DNA of 16,672 nucleotides from Candidatus Uhrbacteria bacterium (GCA_014728435.1 WJLP01000002.1:1-16672); one strand, 5' to 3'; numbered from the stretch's first letter, positions 1 to 8,688 are shown. Program-made: numbers and translations. Notes: generated by a model from the sequence alone, not told the origin.

Positions 1-3000
1 ACCTGGAGGGCTGCGGTAAGGACACTTGATAAAACACAGAATCCCGAGGATGTAACCATAGCTTCAGACGGCAATCCAGTGGCCAACAATTGGGACTTGG
101 GAAGCGGAGATACTCCGCCGCCGGGTTTGCCCAATGGAGGCTGGAGCGCGGAAACTCGTTGGGATATTGACAACCTAAATCTGACTCCGGGGCACACTTA
201 CAGGATGCAGGTTTTAATGCACGGCGGCAAAGACGGTACTCCGCCGGGCGACAGCTGTGAGCCGGATGTTGAGCTGGTCAGCAACGGTGGATTTGAAGAA
301 CCCGTTGTGCAAGACGGCAGTAATTGGGATTATTATCCGGATGGTTGGCCCAATTTGAATTGGCGCGTTGATTGGGTAAGTACAGAGACCATGTACCAAA
401 ACCATCCGCGGCCCGATACCGCGTACCTGGAACTGCACCGCGGTGTTAACGGCTGGGATGCGGCCGGCGGTTCACAGTATGCGGAGCTGGATACGGATTG
501 GGACGGACCCGGGGGCTCGTTAAACGGCGAGCCGGCATCAGTTAGGATCTACCAAGATTTATCAACCCTACCGGGTTATACTTACAAAATTAAATTCTCT
601 TTTTCGCCGCGGCCGGGCACAAATGAAGCGAGCAACGGCTTGGAATTGCGCTGGGATGGAGCGGTGGTTGACACGATCAGTGAAGCCGGAGGGAGCTGGG
701 TAAGCTGGAATGAATATGAATATGAGGTTACAGCCTCGGCGTATATAACCAGACTCGAGTTTAGAGACGTTGGCGAAGCTGATTCGTTGGGTACTTTTTT
801 GGACGAAGTCAGTGTTAAGTGCCAAACCCCGGATTGCGCAACCAACGCCAAGCTAAAAATCGATTTTGAAAGAATAGAAAACCAAAATAACGGCAATTCA
901 ACAGCAAATACCTATGTAGGACCCGATGCAACAGCATATGGCGACGGCGTGTTGATTCCGTTGACCGATGGAAGCGGCCATTTTATTGAGGATGGCGGTT
1001 ACGATATCAGTGTACCGGGACTTGCTTTGGAGAGAGGCGTTAACTTTGTGCATGTATTGCTCGAAGGTGATCAGGCATCGCAGGATTTGGAAATTGTGGA
1101 CAATATTTTGACTTTTAATGATGCGATAATTACGGGGTTTGAAAATGACAGCAATGAGCCGCTGGAAAAGCAAGGCGATGGAATTTATAAAGACAAAGCC
1201 GGACAAGACGAGGTCTTCCCCAATATCGGAACCAACCAGGCAGAGTCATACATGCGCGTAAACACGCGAAATGACGGTTTTTATCTTTATTACGAATGCC
1301 AAGAAACGGCTTTTTGCGGAGACGGCGAACTGGACGAGGGCGAGGAGTGCGATGACGGGAATAATGAGGACGGCGACGGCTGTTCACAAATGTGTGAAAT
1401 TGAAGAAGGTACCGTGACGGTGGAAGCTTATAAGGTTGAGTGTTTGGAGGAATCGGATTTGCCCAACTGGGGCAATGGAGGACCTAATATTACGGCTACA
1501 ACGGCTATTGATTATGTAGATGACAGCGAAGGGCGTTGTGAATTGGTGCCGGATTGGGAGTTTGAATGGAATCATAACAAAAAAACATTGGATGGAGGTT
1601 ATATCGGCCCGGCTCCCGAGGCTGACGGCTGGGAAGGCTTTGACGCACCATCCACCGCGGGCGGCCCGGCGCAAGTGGTTTTATCGGAAAGTGAGATTGG
1701 CGGCGATAACGAGATGTGGTTTAGGGAGGTTTTACAGCAAGGTTACGTGCCATTCACATCCCCGCCAAAAGGTCTGAAAGAGGATAATGTTTCCGCGGAG
1801 TTTTATTGCGAAGTCGATGTGTTGAATTATGACAACTTGGAATGGATCCGCAATATGCAGGTGGGCAATACATATTACTGCGTAGCTTTTAACGCCCCAA
1901 TACTCGAACCTCTTTGCGGCAACGGCGAGCTGGACGAAGGCGAAGAGTGCGATGACGGGAATAATGAGGACGGTGACGGCTGTTCGGCAATTTGTGAATT
2001 TGAAGGAATTTGCCAAGGCTGGAGCTGTTTGGATGATTTGGAGAAAGATTTTTTCACAACGGGCAGATACGGCGACAATATCGGTCATGCCGGAGCTTGG
2101 GAGATGGCTATCTGGGAACACGACAGCGGGAATGGAAATGATTATGTGCGCGAGGATGAGAATTTCTCTTGGCTGAGCGGCTCGGATTATACTTTCTCGG
2201 TAAGCTATGACCCGACAGACGGCAAGGTCTTGTACAGCTTGGGTGATAAAACAATCAGCTGGTTTTATGACGCGCAGAAGGCGTTTGAGTATATTATCCC
2301 TTTTGCTAAAGCCGATGAAAACGGAAACAGCGTGCTTTTGACCGACATGGTATTAAACGGAGAAAATATCGGTGATATAAACGCGATTAACGCCAATTTG
2401 GGTCGCAAGCTACCTTTAAGTGACGCAGAGCAAGCGGATGGATTTACCTTAACCGGTACGGTGCGATTGAGCTGGAGCACAGATCCCAGCAATGAGATTC
2501 CGGGCTTTCATATTTTTGCCATGAATACTCATGATTTGCCCGGCGGCGGGGATGATGATGACGCCAATGACGATGCGAATGACGATGATGATGGCTCTGC
2601 CTGCGATAACATGGTTTCCTATTGGCGTCTGGATGAGACGGACGGCAGTACATACACGGACAGCTATAACGGTTATGACGGTACATGCGACGGAACTACC
2701 TGTCCGGCGGCCACAACCGGGCAGTTGGACGGCGGTCAATTGTTTGACGGCGATGACGACTATTTGGATGCCGGCCACATAAGCGAACTCAGCGAGGCTG
2801 ATAAATTTACGATAGAGGGCTGGTTTAAAGATGCGAATACCGCCGGCTACAACCGCTTGTTCCACATGGGCGATGATTTGGAAAATGATGTTTCGGTGGC
2901 CAGCTATAACGGAGATCTGTATTTTGAAGTGGGCGACGGAGCAAACTCTTACGGAAAATGGGACGCTTATCAAGAAAATACGTCGGATAATTTCTGGTAT

Positions 3001-6000
3001 CACGCGGTATTTGTTTATGATGGGAACGGCGGTAGCAATCAAGAAAAGTTAAAGATGTACATTAACGGCGTGGAACAATCGTTGAATTTTTCCGGAACCA
3101 TACCCGATCAAAGCGCGGACCTCTCATCATACAGCTTTCTATTATCCAAGGATGATACGCATACCTGGAGCGGTGTTATGGACGAGGTGGCGATATACAG
3201 CTATGCGTTTGATGAAACTGACGTAGCTGAGCATTACGCGGCACAGGGTTATTGCGGTTATGATAGCGGGGATGATGATGCTAATGACGATGACGCGAAT
3301 GATGACGATGATGATGCTAACGATGATGATGACGCGAATGATGACGATGATGGAGATAATAACTGTAAGATAGAAGGTTCTGATATCGGTCAAAACGGAA
3401 CAACCGTGTGGGCCGGTGGCCAACTGATTACTTTTACTTCATGGACGCCTAAAGATGATGAAACCGATGAATTTGCCGGTTTTACAATCAGTCATGATAA
3501 TCCTGTTTACTATAAGGTGAAAGCCGGTACCGAAACCTTTTATAGCTCTAACAGCGACTGGGTTAATCCCAATGGAACCTCCGGTCCTTCAGTTAAAGGT
3601 ATATCGCATATAGACTTTTGCGTTGAAGAAAGTGATGATGATGACGCCAATGACGATGACGATGGTTCTTGTTATGATTATTGCGTCGGCCAGGGTTATG
3701 ACGGCGGACAATGCAAAACAAGCGCCAATTCATGCGTACAGAGCGGCGGAACGCACGAAGACGGCGGCGACCAGTATTGCTCGCAGGCATTGCCTGATAA
3801 TTGCTGTTGTACCAATGAACAGGGTGATGATGACGCCAATGACGATGACGCGGATGATGACGACGAGCCCAACTATGTTTGCGTCTTTGGCGCTCCAAAA
3901 CAATATTCTTACTACACTCCATTAAAGCAATCCACTTCGGGAGATTATCCGACGCGCGGCAAAAACAAAGATACGGTTAATCTAAACAACGGCAACCCTA
4001 CTTCTGACGGGTATTTGAACTTGGATATCGTATTTGAGGGCTTGCCGACAGATTTTTCTGACACGACCTTATATATTGAATTTGAAGATTTGGATTTGCA
4101 GGGCGATACGATGAAAAGCGGTAAGAAGCGCGCAACGCTTTATGAAACATTTACCTTAAAAGATGAGAGCGGATCGGTAATTGATGTTTTAGATGAAAAC
4201 GACTCGATGGATGATGACTTCACTTGGGACTTGGCGCTGTCAGATACTTTGTTCGGCTCATCGGATTTGATACTGCCCAGTGTTTTAACCGCGGAATTGG
4301 AGCTCACAAAGGGCAATCAACTAAAAGTCAGCAATACCAAGGAGGCCATGCAAAATATCAAGATTTGCGGCTACACTACGCAGATGGAAGGTGATGATGA
4401 GGGCGGCGAGGTAAATGGAGCGGGTTGCAACAGATGCGACGGAGGCGTTAAAACTTTGATTCTGCAATATAACGGAACGAGGGCGTCGTTTATTAAAGCT
4501 GAAAACGCGGATGGAGCGGTCTTGTTTAACCAAGTCGTGTCGCCGGGTAGGCAATTTAATTTGCAAACTACGGCCGGAACCGCCTTGAGTGATAACATAA
4601 TCCTTTATGTTAACCAGCAGCAAAATGCCACGATTCACACCAGCTGTTCCAAACCAATTGGCGCGGGTGTGGTTGAAGGAGACTTTTTGGTGGTTTCCGG
4701 GGCGAGTAAAAACGGCGGACTACTCTGCCCAATCTCCCCTATCAGCCAGCTTGATTTGCCGGGACAACTGAAGATGGCGCTGGCCAGCGATGATCATGAC
4801 GGCGACGTGGGCATGGCCTGTACCGTTATTACCATACCGGATGATGATCAAGAGCCCCCCATTGCAAACCCGGATTATGCCACAACCACAGCAAATACTC
4901 CGATAACAATCGACGTACCCGACAATGACACGGATCCGGACGGAGATTTGGACCCGGGTTCGGTAAGCACAACAACCAACCCGGCAAACGGTATCATAAC
5001 CAATATCGACAACCTCACGGGCGAGGTTACTTATTCACCGAATACCGGCTACACGGGCAATGACCAGTTCGATTATCAAATATGCGATTATTTAAGCCAA
5101 TGCGTCACCACAACCGTATTTATCGTTGTTTTGGCCGAAGGTGAACCGATTCCGCCTGTTGCCGACGATGATAACGCGACTACTGAATTCAATACTTCGG
5201 TTAACATACCCGTGTTGGATAATGACCATGATCCGGACGGCTATTTGGTAACTTCGACTATCAATATAATTACTCCGCCCGGACACGGAACCACAACTTA
5301 CATTAATCCGGTAACAGGCGAGATTATGTATCAGCCGGATGCGGGCTATGACGGGCCGGACAGTTTTGTTTACGAGGTTTGCGATAATGACGGACTTTGC
5401 GATCAGGCTACAGTGGATATTACCGTAAATCCGGATGATGAACCGCCGCCCGAGGATGATGAGCCGATTGCAGTGGATGATTTTGCGAGTACCCCGGCAA
5501 ATGCTCCGGTTGTGATTAATGTACCGGTTAATGATTCGGATCCCAACAATGAGCTGGATTTAACCACGGTAACCGTTGTGGAAAATCCGACTTGGGGAAC
5601 CGTAACCAATATTCACCCAACAAGCGGCCACGCAACTTACGAACCTGACCCGGGATTCACGGGCTCGGATACGTTTAAGTATCAAATCTGCAATTTGGAT
5701 GGACTGTGTGATACCGCGCTTGTAACTATAACCGTTTCCGGCGGAGGCGGAGGCGGAGACTATCCGCCCAATGCGGTTAATGACACGTACTCCACTCCGA
5801 TGAATACCCCGATAACGCTAGATATATTGGATAATGACTACGACCCGGACGGCTACATCGTTCCAAGTACATTAAACATTACTTCCCAGCCGACCAATGG
5901 AACGTTGTCTACATCCGGAACGGATACAGTTTATACACCGGATACAGACTACCTGGGTTCGGATGTATTCACTTACCAGGTTTGCGATAATGATGGATTC

Positions 6001-7869
6001 TGTGATGACGCGGTGGTGACAATTAATGTAACCGGCGGCAGAGGTGGAGGAGATGACGATGACGCTAACGATGACGATGACGTGGGCGATGATGATGACG
6101 GCCCCGGAGGGCAATTGCTGCCGCCTATCGCCAATAATGATGGCGCGACAACCGAACAAGACACTCCGGTTGTAATAGATGTGATCGTTAATGATTTTGA
6201 CCAGGACGGTTTCTTGGTACTTGATTCGACCAGAATTATTATCGACCCGAATTTTGGCACCATTACAGGCATAGACCCGGCAACCGGCAATATTACCTAT
6301 TCTCCGGATGCCGGTTTTGACGGTGAAGATGTATTCACCTACCAAATTTGCGACAATGACGGTTATTGTGATGTCGCCGAAGTAACTGTTAGCATCGAGC
6401 CGCCGCCTCCGCTAATTGTGCCGCCCGCTGTTATTACCGCGGCAGAGCCGCCGGGCGAGCCAACGCCGGATTTGGGTATCAATCCCCAGCATTGCAATGT
6501 TACACTGGCCGCCCAGCCCACCATTACCATAACCGGTTTCACAGTTCCGGGACCGGATATTGATACGCTGATTCAATATACGCTAACCGGCGGACAGAGC
6601 TGGAATACCATTACGGCCGTTACCGGTTATGATGACCCTGATGCGGGCGCTTATTCCTTCCCCTTAAGCGGACTAACAACCGGAGATTGCAGTGTTACGG
6701 TAAGAAGCATCCAACCGGATGGTGAGACGCTATTTTCCGATGCGTGCCCGTTTAGCATCAATGAAAACTTGGTTTTAGGCGCCAACCAGTTTGCGCTTGA
6801 GTCGACCCCGGCGCCGATGTCGCTTACCGGTGCCGTGCAATTTATCGCCAATGAGCCGCAAACCATTTACCTGGAGGCTACAGCGAGGACTGTTAACTTG
6901 GTAAATACGAAGTCCGGCGATATCTATCCCCTATCTTATGATAATGATTTGCACTTATGGACCGGGGAATTGCTATTTGATGAGGCGGGCTGGTACACGC
7001 TAAGAGCCGATTTATCAGACGGAGTTAACACATACAGTCGCATACTGAATCCGATTAATGTAATCGATCGGGAAATGGTTATGGATGAAGACGGCAACCC
7101 TCTATCCGAGGCAGTGGTTACCATTTACAAACAAGTTGCTAATGAGTTTGTTGTTTGGGATGGCGAACAGTATGGAGTTACCAACCCGCTATTGACCGAT
7201 GAGGATGGATTCTTTTCAGTAATTCTTCCGCAGGGCACCTATTACTTGTCGGTGGGCAAAGAAGGGTACGAAACCGCCACATCCAGAATAGTAACCGTTC
7301 CGGATTATAATATTGTTTCCGCGAGCTTGAAGCTGTATCCGGCCAAAGGTTTGATCGAATCGGCCGCGAGTTGGATTACCCAAGACGACACGGGCGCAGA
7401 CTTCCCGCTTATAATTAACTCTTTGTGGCAAGCAAGCCTGTATGAAAACAATGAGAGGCTGCCGAACTTCACTTATACATCGGAGGACGGCACGACCGAA
7501 GCTTTATCTGATGTGGAGAGCGAAGGCATGCCGACCGTTGTATTCTTATATGGCCCCTGGAATACGGAGGTGCAGGAGCAAGCCCTGGTTTACGAAAGAG
7601 TACGCGACTTGTTGTCAGGCGAGGCTAATTTCGTTGGCCTCACATCATATGTGCCCGAGGTTCAATCCGAGAGGTATGTGGAACGCGGAACTTACACATT
7701 GCCGTTGAACGTGCCGGATCCAAACTTCTTTGATACCTGGAAGGTGACCAGTTTGCCGAGCATATTCATATTGAATGACAACCGGGAGCTTAAGGAGTTG
7801 ATTATCGGCTCAAGACCGCAGGAGGAGATTATCCAAATCATACAATCCGTAATAGATGACATGCAATAA
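1..7869 (+). CDS. Giant modular secreted/surface protein, 5' partial (at least 2622 aa)
   Basis: The frame is open from base 1, so the true start lies outside; the first in-window start-like codon, a GTG at 79, is not credible as the real start. Modules in visible residue numbers: 86-277 carbohydrate-binding-like beta-sandwich (opens SNGGFEEP, ends FLDEVSVKC); 280-437 unrecognised; 439-467 and 638-667 myxococcal-type Cys-rich repeats (ECDDGNNEDGDGCS); 673-849 resembles a choice-of-anchor beta domain; 869-1086 LamG/concanavalin-like (VSYWRLDE, FTIEGWF, MDEVAIYS); 1223-1273 Cys-rich knot-like; 1291-1460 unrecognised; about 1473-1578 domain with HTSCSKPI, recalling DUF7467; five cadherin/Big_9-like repeats at 1619-2135; Ig-like region; 2360-2448 carboxypeptidase-regulatory-like; 2492-2622 thioredoxin-like. 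Many paired Cys imply an oxidising extracellular location. No C-terminal LPXTG or membrane helix is visible, so any anchor or signal peptide must lie upstream. Adhesion or glycan binding is inferred. Confidence 0.93.
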   Translation, partial: TWRAAVRTLDKTQNPEDVTIASDGNPVANNWDLGSGDTPPPGLPNGGWSAETRWDIDNLNLTPGHTYRMQVLMHGGKDGTPPGDSCEPDVELVSNGGFEEPVVQDGSNWDYYPDGWPNLNWRVDWVSTETMYQNHPRPDTAYLELHRGVNGWDAAGGSQYAELDTDWDGPGGSLNGEPASVRIYQDLSTLPGYTYKIKFSFSPRPGTNEASNGLELRWDGAVVDTISEAGGSWVSWNEYEYEVTASAYITRLEFRDVGEADSLGTFLDEVSVKCQTPDCATNAKLKIDFERIENQNNGNSTANTYVGPDATAYGDGVLIPLTDGSGHFIEDGGYDISVPGLALERGVNFVHVLLEGDQASQDLEIVDNILTFNDAIITGFENDSNEPLEKQGDGIYKDKAGQDEVFPNIGTNQAESYMRVNTRNDGFYLYYECQETAFCGDGELDEGEECDDGNNEDGDGCSQMCEIEEGTVTVEAYKVECLEESDLPNWGNGGPNITATTAIDYVDDSEGRCELVPDWEFEWNHNKKTLDGGYIGPAPEADGWEGFDAPSTAGGPAQVVLSESEIGGDNEMWFREVLQQGYVPFTSPPKGLKEDNVSAEFYCEVDVLNYDNLEWIRNMQVGNTYYCVAFNAPILEPLCGNGELDEGEECDDGNNEDGDGCSAICEFEGICQGWSCLDDLEKDFFTTGRYGDNIGHAGAWEMAIWEHDSGNGNDYVREDENFSWLSGSDYTFSVSYDPTDGKVLYSLGDKTISWFYDAQKAFEYIIPFAKADENGNSVLLTDMVLNGENIGDINAINANLGRKLPLSDAEQADGFTLTGTVRLSWSTDPSNEIPGFHIFAMNTHDLPGGGDDDDANDDANDDDDGSACDNMVSYWRLDETDGSTYTDSYNGYDGTCDGTTCPAATTGQLDGGQLFDGDDDYLDAGHISELSEADKFTIEGWFKDANTAGYNRLFHMGDDLENDVSVASYNGDLYFEVGDGANSYGKWDAYQENTSDNFWYHAVFVYDGNGGSNQEKLKMYINGVEQSLNFSGTIPDQSADLSSYSFLLSKDDTHTWSGVMDEVAIYSYAFDETDVAEHYAAQGYCGYDSGDDDANDDDANDDDDDANDDDDANDDDDGDNNCKIEGSDIGQNGTTVWAGGQLITFTSWTPKDDETDEFAGFTISHDNPVYYKVKAGTETFYSSNSDWVNPNGTSGPSVKGISHIDFCVEESDDDDANDDDDGSCYDYCVGQGYDGGQCKTSANSCVQSGGTHEDGGDQYCSQALPDNCCCTNEQGDDDANDDDADDDDEPNYVCVFGAPKQYSYYTPLKQSTSGDYPTRGKNKDTVNLNNGNPTSDGYLNLDIVFEGLPTDFSDTTLYIEFEDLDLQGDTMKSGKKRATLYETFTLKDESGSVIDVLDENDSMDDDFTWDLALSDTLFGSSDLILPSVLTAELELTKGNQLKVSNTKEAMQNIKICGYTTQMEGDDEGGEVNGAGCNRCDGGVKTLILQYNGTRASFIKAENADGAVLFNQVVSPGRQFNLQTTAGTALSDNIILYVNQQQNATIHTSCSKPIGAGVVEGDFLVVSGASKNGGLLCPISPISQLDLPGQLKMALASDDHDGDVGMACTVITIPDDDQEPPIANPDYATTTANTPITIDVPDNDTDPDGDLDPGSVSTTTNPANGIITNIDNLTGEVTYSPNTGYTGNDQFDYQICDYLSQCVTTTVFIVVLAEGEPIPPVADDDNATTEFNTSVNIPVLDNDHDPDGYLVTSTINIITPPGHGTTTYINPVTGEIMYQPDAGYDGPDSFVYEVCDNDGLCDQATVDITVNPDDEPPPEDDEPIAVDDFASTPANAPVVINVPVNDSDPNNELDLTTVTVVENPTWGTVTNIHPTSGHATYEPDPGFTGSDTFKYQICNLDGLCDTALVTITVSGGGGGGDYPPNAVNDTYSTPMNTPITLDILDNDYDPDGYIVPSTLNITSQPTNGTLSTSGTDTVYTPDTDYLGSDVFTYQVCDNDGFCDDAVVTINVTGGRGGGDDDDANDDDDVGDDDDGPGGQLLPPIANNDGATTEQDTPVVIDVIVNDFDQDGFLVLDSTRIIIDPNFGTITGIDPATGNITYSPDAGFDGEDVFTYQICDNDGYCDVAEVTVSIEPPPPLIVPPAVITAAEPPGEPTPDLGINPQHCNVTLAAQPTITITGFTVPGPDIDTLIQYTLTGGQSWNTITAVTGYDDPDAGAYSFPLSGLTTGDCSVTVRSIQPDGETLFSDACPFSINENLVLGANQFALESTPAPMSLTGAVQFIANEPQTIYLEATARTVNLVNTKSGDIYPLSYDNDLHLWTGELLFDEAGWYTLRADLSDGVNTYSRILNPINVIDREMVMDEDGNPLSEAVVTIYKQVANEFVVWDGEQYGVTNPLLTDEDGFFSVILPQGTYYLSVGKEGYETATSRIVTVPDYNIVSASLKLYPAKGLIESAASWITQDDTGADFPLIINSLWQASLYENNERLPNFTYTSEDGTTEALSDVESEGMPTVVFLYGPWNTEVQEQALVYERVRDLLSGEANFVGLTSYVPEVQSERYVERGTYTLPLNVPDPNFFDTWKVTSLPSIFILNDNRELKELIIGSRPQEEIIQIIQSVIDDMQ
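1321..1985 (+). repeat. Two near-identical myxococcal-type Cys-rich repeats exactly 600 nt apart
   Basis: Copies lie at 1321-1385 and 1921-1985. I count about 5 mismatches in 65 bases, all but one silent. Both encode the core GEECDDGNNEDGDGCS, the hallmark of the Cys-rich repeat first named from Myxococcus surface proteins (DUF4215-like). Each copy ends a preceding domain and begins a new one, so it may act as a disulfide-stapled spacer. Confidence 0.85.
2551..6099 (+). repeat. Five Asp-rich (DDDDAN-type) interdomain linkers
   Basis: Linkers lie at 2551-2592 (14 aa), 3271-3351 (27 aa), 3634-3663 (10 aa), 3826-3864 (13 aa) and 6052-6099 (16 aa). Each is built from runs of three to five Asp separated mostly by Ala-Asn, encoded by mixed gat/gac codons. 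They fall exactly between recognisable modules. They are probably extended, highly acidic spacers; calcium or other cation binding is possible but not shown by the sequence. Confidence 0.9.
4855..6405 (+). repeat. Array of five cadherin-like (Big_9 type) domains
   Basis: Repeats of about 92-95 residues start near 4855, 5152, 5458, 5761 and 6121. Each has the signature P(I/V)A-x-(N/D)D near its start, a DND-xDPDG-like acidic turn, GxxTYxPdxGfxGxDxFxY in the second half, and a Cys-x5-Cys pair just before the last strand. The acidic turns suggest calcium binding as in related Ig-like adhesin repeats. The fourth and fifth copies are separated by a Gly and Asp-rich linker. Confidence 0.85.
7474..7866 (+). 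other. C-terminal thioredoxin-fold domain lacking the CxxC active site
   Basis: Visible residues 2492-2622 read like a TlpA/AhpC-type thioredoxin: an LPNFTYTSEDG entry, then a TVVFLYGPW strand and turn, a long helix, and TSLPSIFIL with the cis-proline (P2586). In the usual WCxxC position it has W2520-N2521-T2522-E2523-V2524, so both catalytic cysteines are gone. The domain ends the protein 10-15 residues after the last helix. It is predicted to be redox-inactive and may serve in folding, binding or retention. Confidence 0.75.
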
Positions 7870-7872
7870 AGC

Positions 7873-7902
7873 AAAAATCAGCTCCGCGCGGAGCTGATTT
7901 TT
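7873..7902 (+). terminator. Rho-independent terminator of the giant gene
   Basis: A perfect 30-base palindrome with arms 7873-7887 and 7888-7902 starts 3 bases after the stop codon. The stem core is GC-rich (cagctccgc/gcggagctg) and ends in TTTTT on the plus strand; the A-run on the other side makes it potentially bidirectional. Confidence 0.9.
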
Positions 7903-7972
7903 AATAATAGAGCCAAGCAATAGGGAGGATGGGCTCGAGTCCCCTTGGTTATACTTTCTTATGTTATGTACT

Positions 7973-7999
7973 CTAAAATCCGCAATTTGCGGATTTTAG
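7973..7999 (-). terminator. Terminator of tRNA-Gln
   Basis: A 12-bp perfect inverted repeat (7973-7984 with 7988-7999, loop of 3) lies 2 bases beyond the tRNA CCA end on the minus strand. The T-run is inside the 3' arm. Confidence 0.75.
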
Positions 8000-8001
8000 C
8001 G

Positions 8002-8075
8002 TGGTTCCGAGGCAGGGATTCGAACCCCGATAAACGGCTTCAAAGGCCGCTGTCCTACCATTAGACGACCTCGGA
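8002..8075 (-). tRNA. tRNA-Gln (anticodon TTG)
   Basis: The 74-nt minus-strand sequence folds as a full cloverleaf. The acceptor pairs tccgagg with cctcgga, with U1-A72 as is usual for tRNA-Gln. The D stem is gtct/ggac, the anticodon stem gcggc/gccgt encloses loop ctttgaa (anticodon TTG), and the T arm has the loop ttcgaat. CCA is encoded in the genome (plus-strand tgg at 8002-8004). Confidence 0.95.
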
Positions 8076-8083
8076 TTGCGGTA

Positions 8084-8112
8084 AGTATAGGAAATTATGA
8101 AGTTTAGGTCAA
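8084..8112 (-). promoter_or_regulatory. Promoter of tRNA-Gln
   Basis: On the minus strand, TTGACC (8107-8112) and TATACT (8084-8089) are separated by 17 bp, close to the sigma-70 consensus. The -10 ends 8 bases before the tRNA 5' end, so the primary transcript should carry only about 2 extra bases. Confidence 0.85.
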
Positions 8113-8191
8113 GCTATTATTGAAAGATAAGAATCTATCTTATTTTTATCAACTATTTATGCACTTTTTTATAAAAACTTGAATTTGCCTA

Positions 8192-8200
8192 TGCTATACT
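8192..8200 (+). promoter_or_regulatory. Extended -10 promoter of the 8210 gene
   Basis: TGCTATACT is a perfect extended -10 (TGn plus TATACT) with no good -35 at the usual spacing. It ends 9 bases before the ATG, so the predicted transcript starts about 3 bases before it. The AT-rich stretch 8115-8191 upstream holds no gene; it has a weak hairpin at 8129-8145. Confidence 0.65.
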
Positions 8201-8209
8201 TGTGATTGT

Positions 8210-8662
8210 ATGGAGGGGAAAAAGAAAAAACATTGTTGTACGCCGTGCCAAAAAATCTTTATCGGTTTTGGTGCTTTTTTGGGCATCTGCATCTTAATCA
8301 TGGGTGGCATGACCCTATATTCCTACGCAGTACAGCCAAAGCCGAATGATGTGGTATTAGAGCACCTGCACTCTCTGCAGGCGAAAGATATACAAGGAGC
8401 TTATGATTTAACCGCGGCCGCTTTTAAGCGCAACACACGGTTTAAAGGCTTTCAAAAATTTGTGCAAAAAAATGCGGTTTTACAAGAGATGAAAACCGTA
8501 GAAATACTTACTATTAACGAGGGCAAAACGACAGCCGAAGTAACCGGCTATATAACTTGCCGGCATGATCATCAAATTCCTTTTACTATAACACTAACTT
8601 CCGAGCTTGATGAGTGGCGCATACTTAATATTGAACTGGACACCACCGGTCATACAAGTTAA
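8210..8662 (+). CDS. Small single-pass membrane protein with extracytoplasmic NTF2/DUF4878-like domain
   Basis: 150 aa. A short, very basic N-terminus (MEGKKKKHCCTPC) precedes one hydrophobic helix at residues 17-40, giving N-in/C-out topology by the positive-inside rule. Residues 45-148 look like a small alpha/beta domain of the DUF4878/NTF2-like kind: a helix with VVLEHLHSLQAKDIQGAYDLT, then alternating strands ending in DEWRILNIEL. This family has no single known function and often accompanies membrane-anchored lipoproteins; the assignment is by pattern only. C9, C10 and C13 lie next to the membrane on the inner side. The start is set by position just after the -10; no Shine-Dalgarno sequence is visible. 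The gene is monocistronic and converges on the minus-strand operon at a shared terminator. Confidence 0.85.
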   Translation: MEGKKKKHCCTPCQKIFIGFGAFLGICILIMGGMTLYSYAVQPKPNDVVLEHLHSLQAKDIQGAYDLTAAAFKRNTRFKGFQKFVQKNAVLQEMKTVEILTINEGKTTAEVTGYITCRHDHQIPFTITLTSELDEWRILNIELDTTGHTS

Positions 8663-8688
8663 AACGCTCAATCGAGCGTTATTTTTTT
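8663..8688. terminator. Bidirectional terminator between convergent genes
   Basis: Stem aacgctc (8663-8669) and gagcgtt (8674-8680) with a 4-base loop is followed by seven Ts (8682-8688) on the plus strand. The minus-strand gene's stop codon (8679-8681) overlaps the stem, and on that strand the hairpin leads into TTTT, so it can serve both directions. Confidence 0.8.

Noticed and set aside
79..81. GTG as the true start of the giant protein
   Set aside because: The frame is open to base 1, no ribosome site or signal peptide follows, and the sequence there reads as mid-domain.
2449..3042. 197-aa minus-strand open frame inside the giant gene
   Set aside because: It is antisense to the LamG module, rich in low-complexity Ile/Val from reversed Asp codons, and has no recognisable domain or promoter.
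3271..3351. Possible CRISPR or microsatellite array
   Set aside because: The repeats are coding Asp/Ala/Asn linkers in frame, with no spacers of constant length.
5872..6345. 157-aa minus-strand open frame inside the cadherin-like array
   Set aside because: Reverse complement of Asp/Thr-rich repeats gives long open frames by composition; no family similarity.
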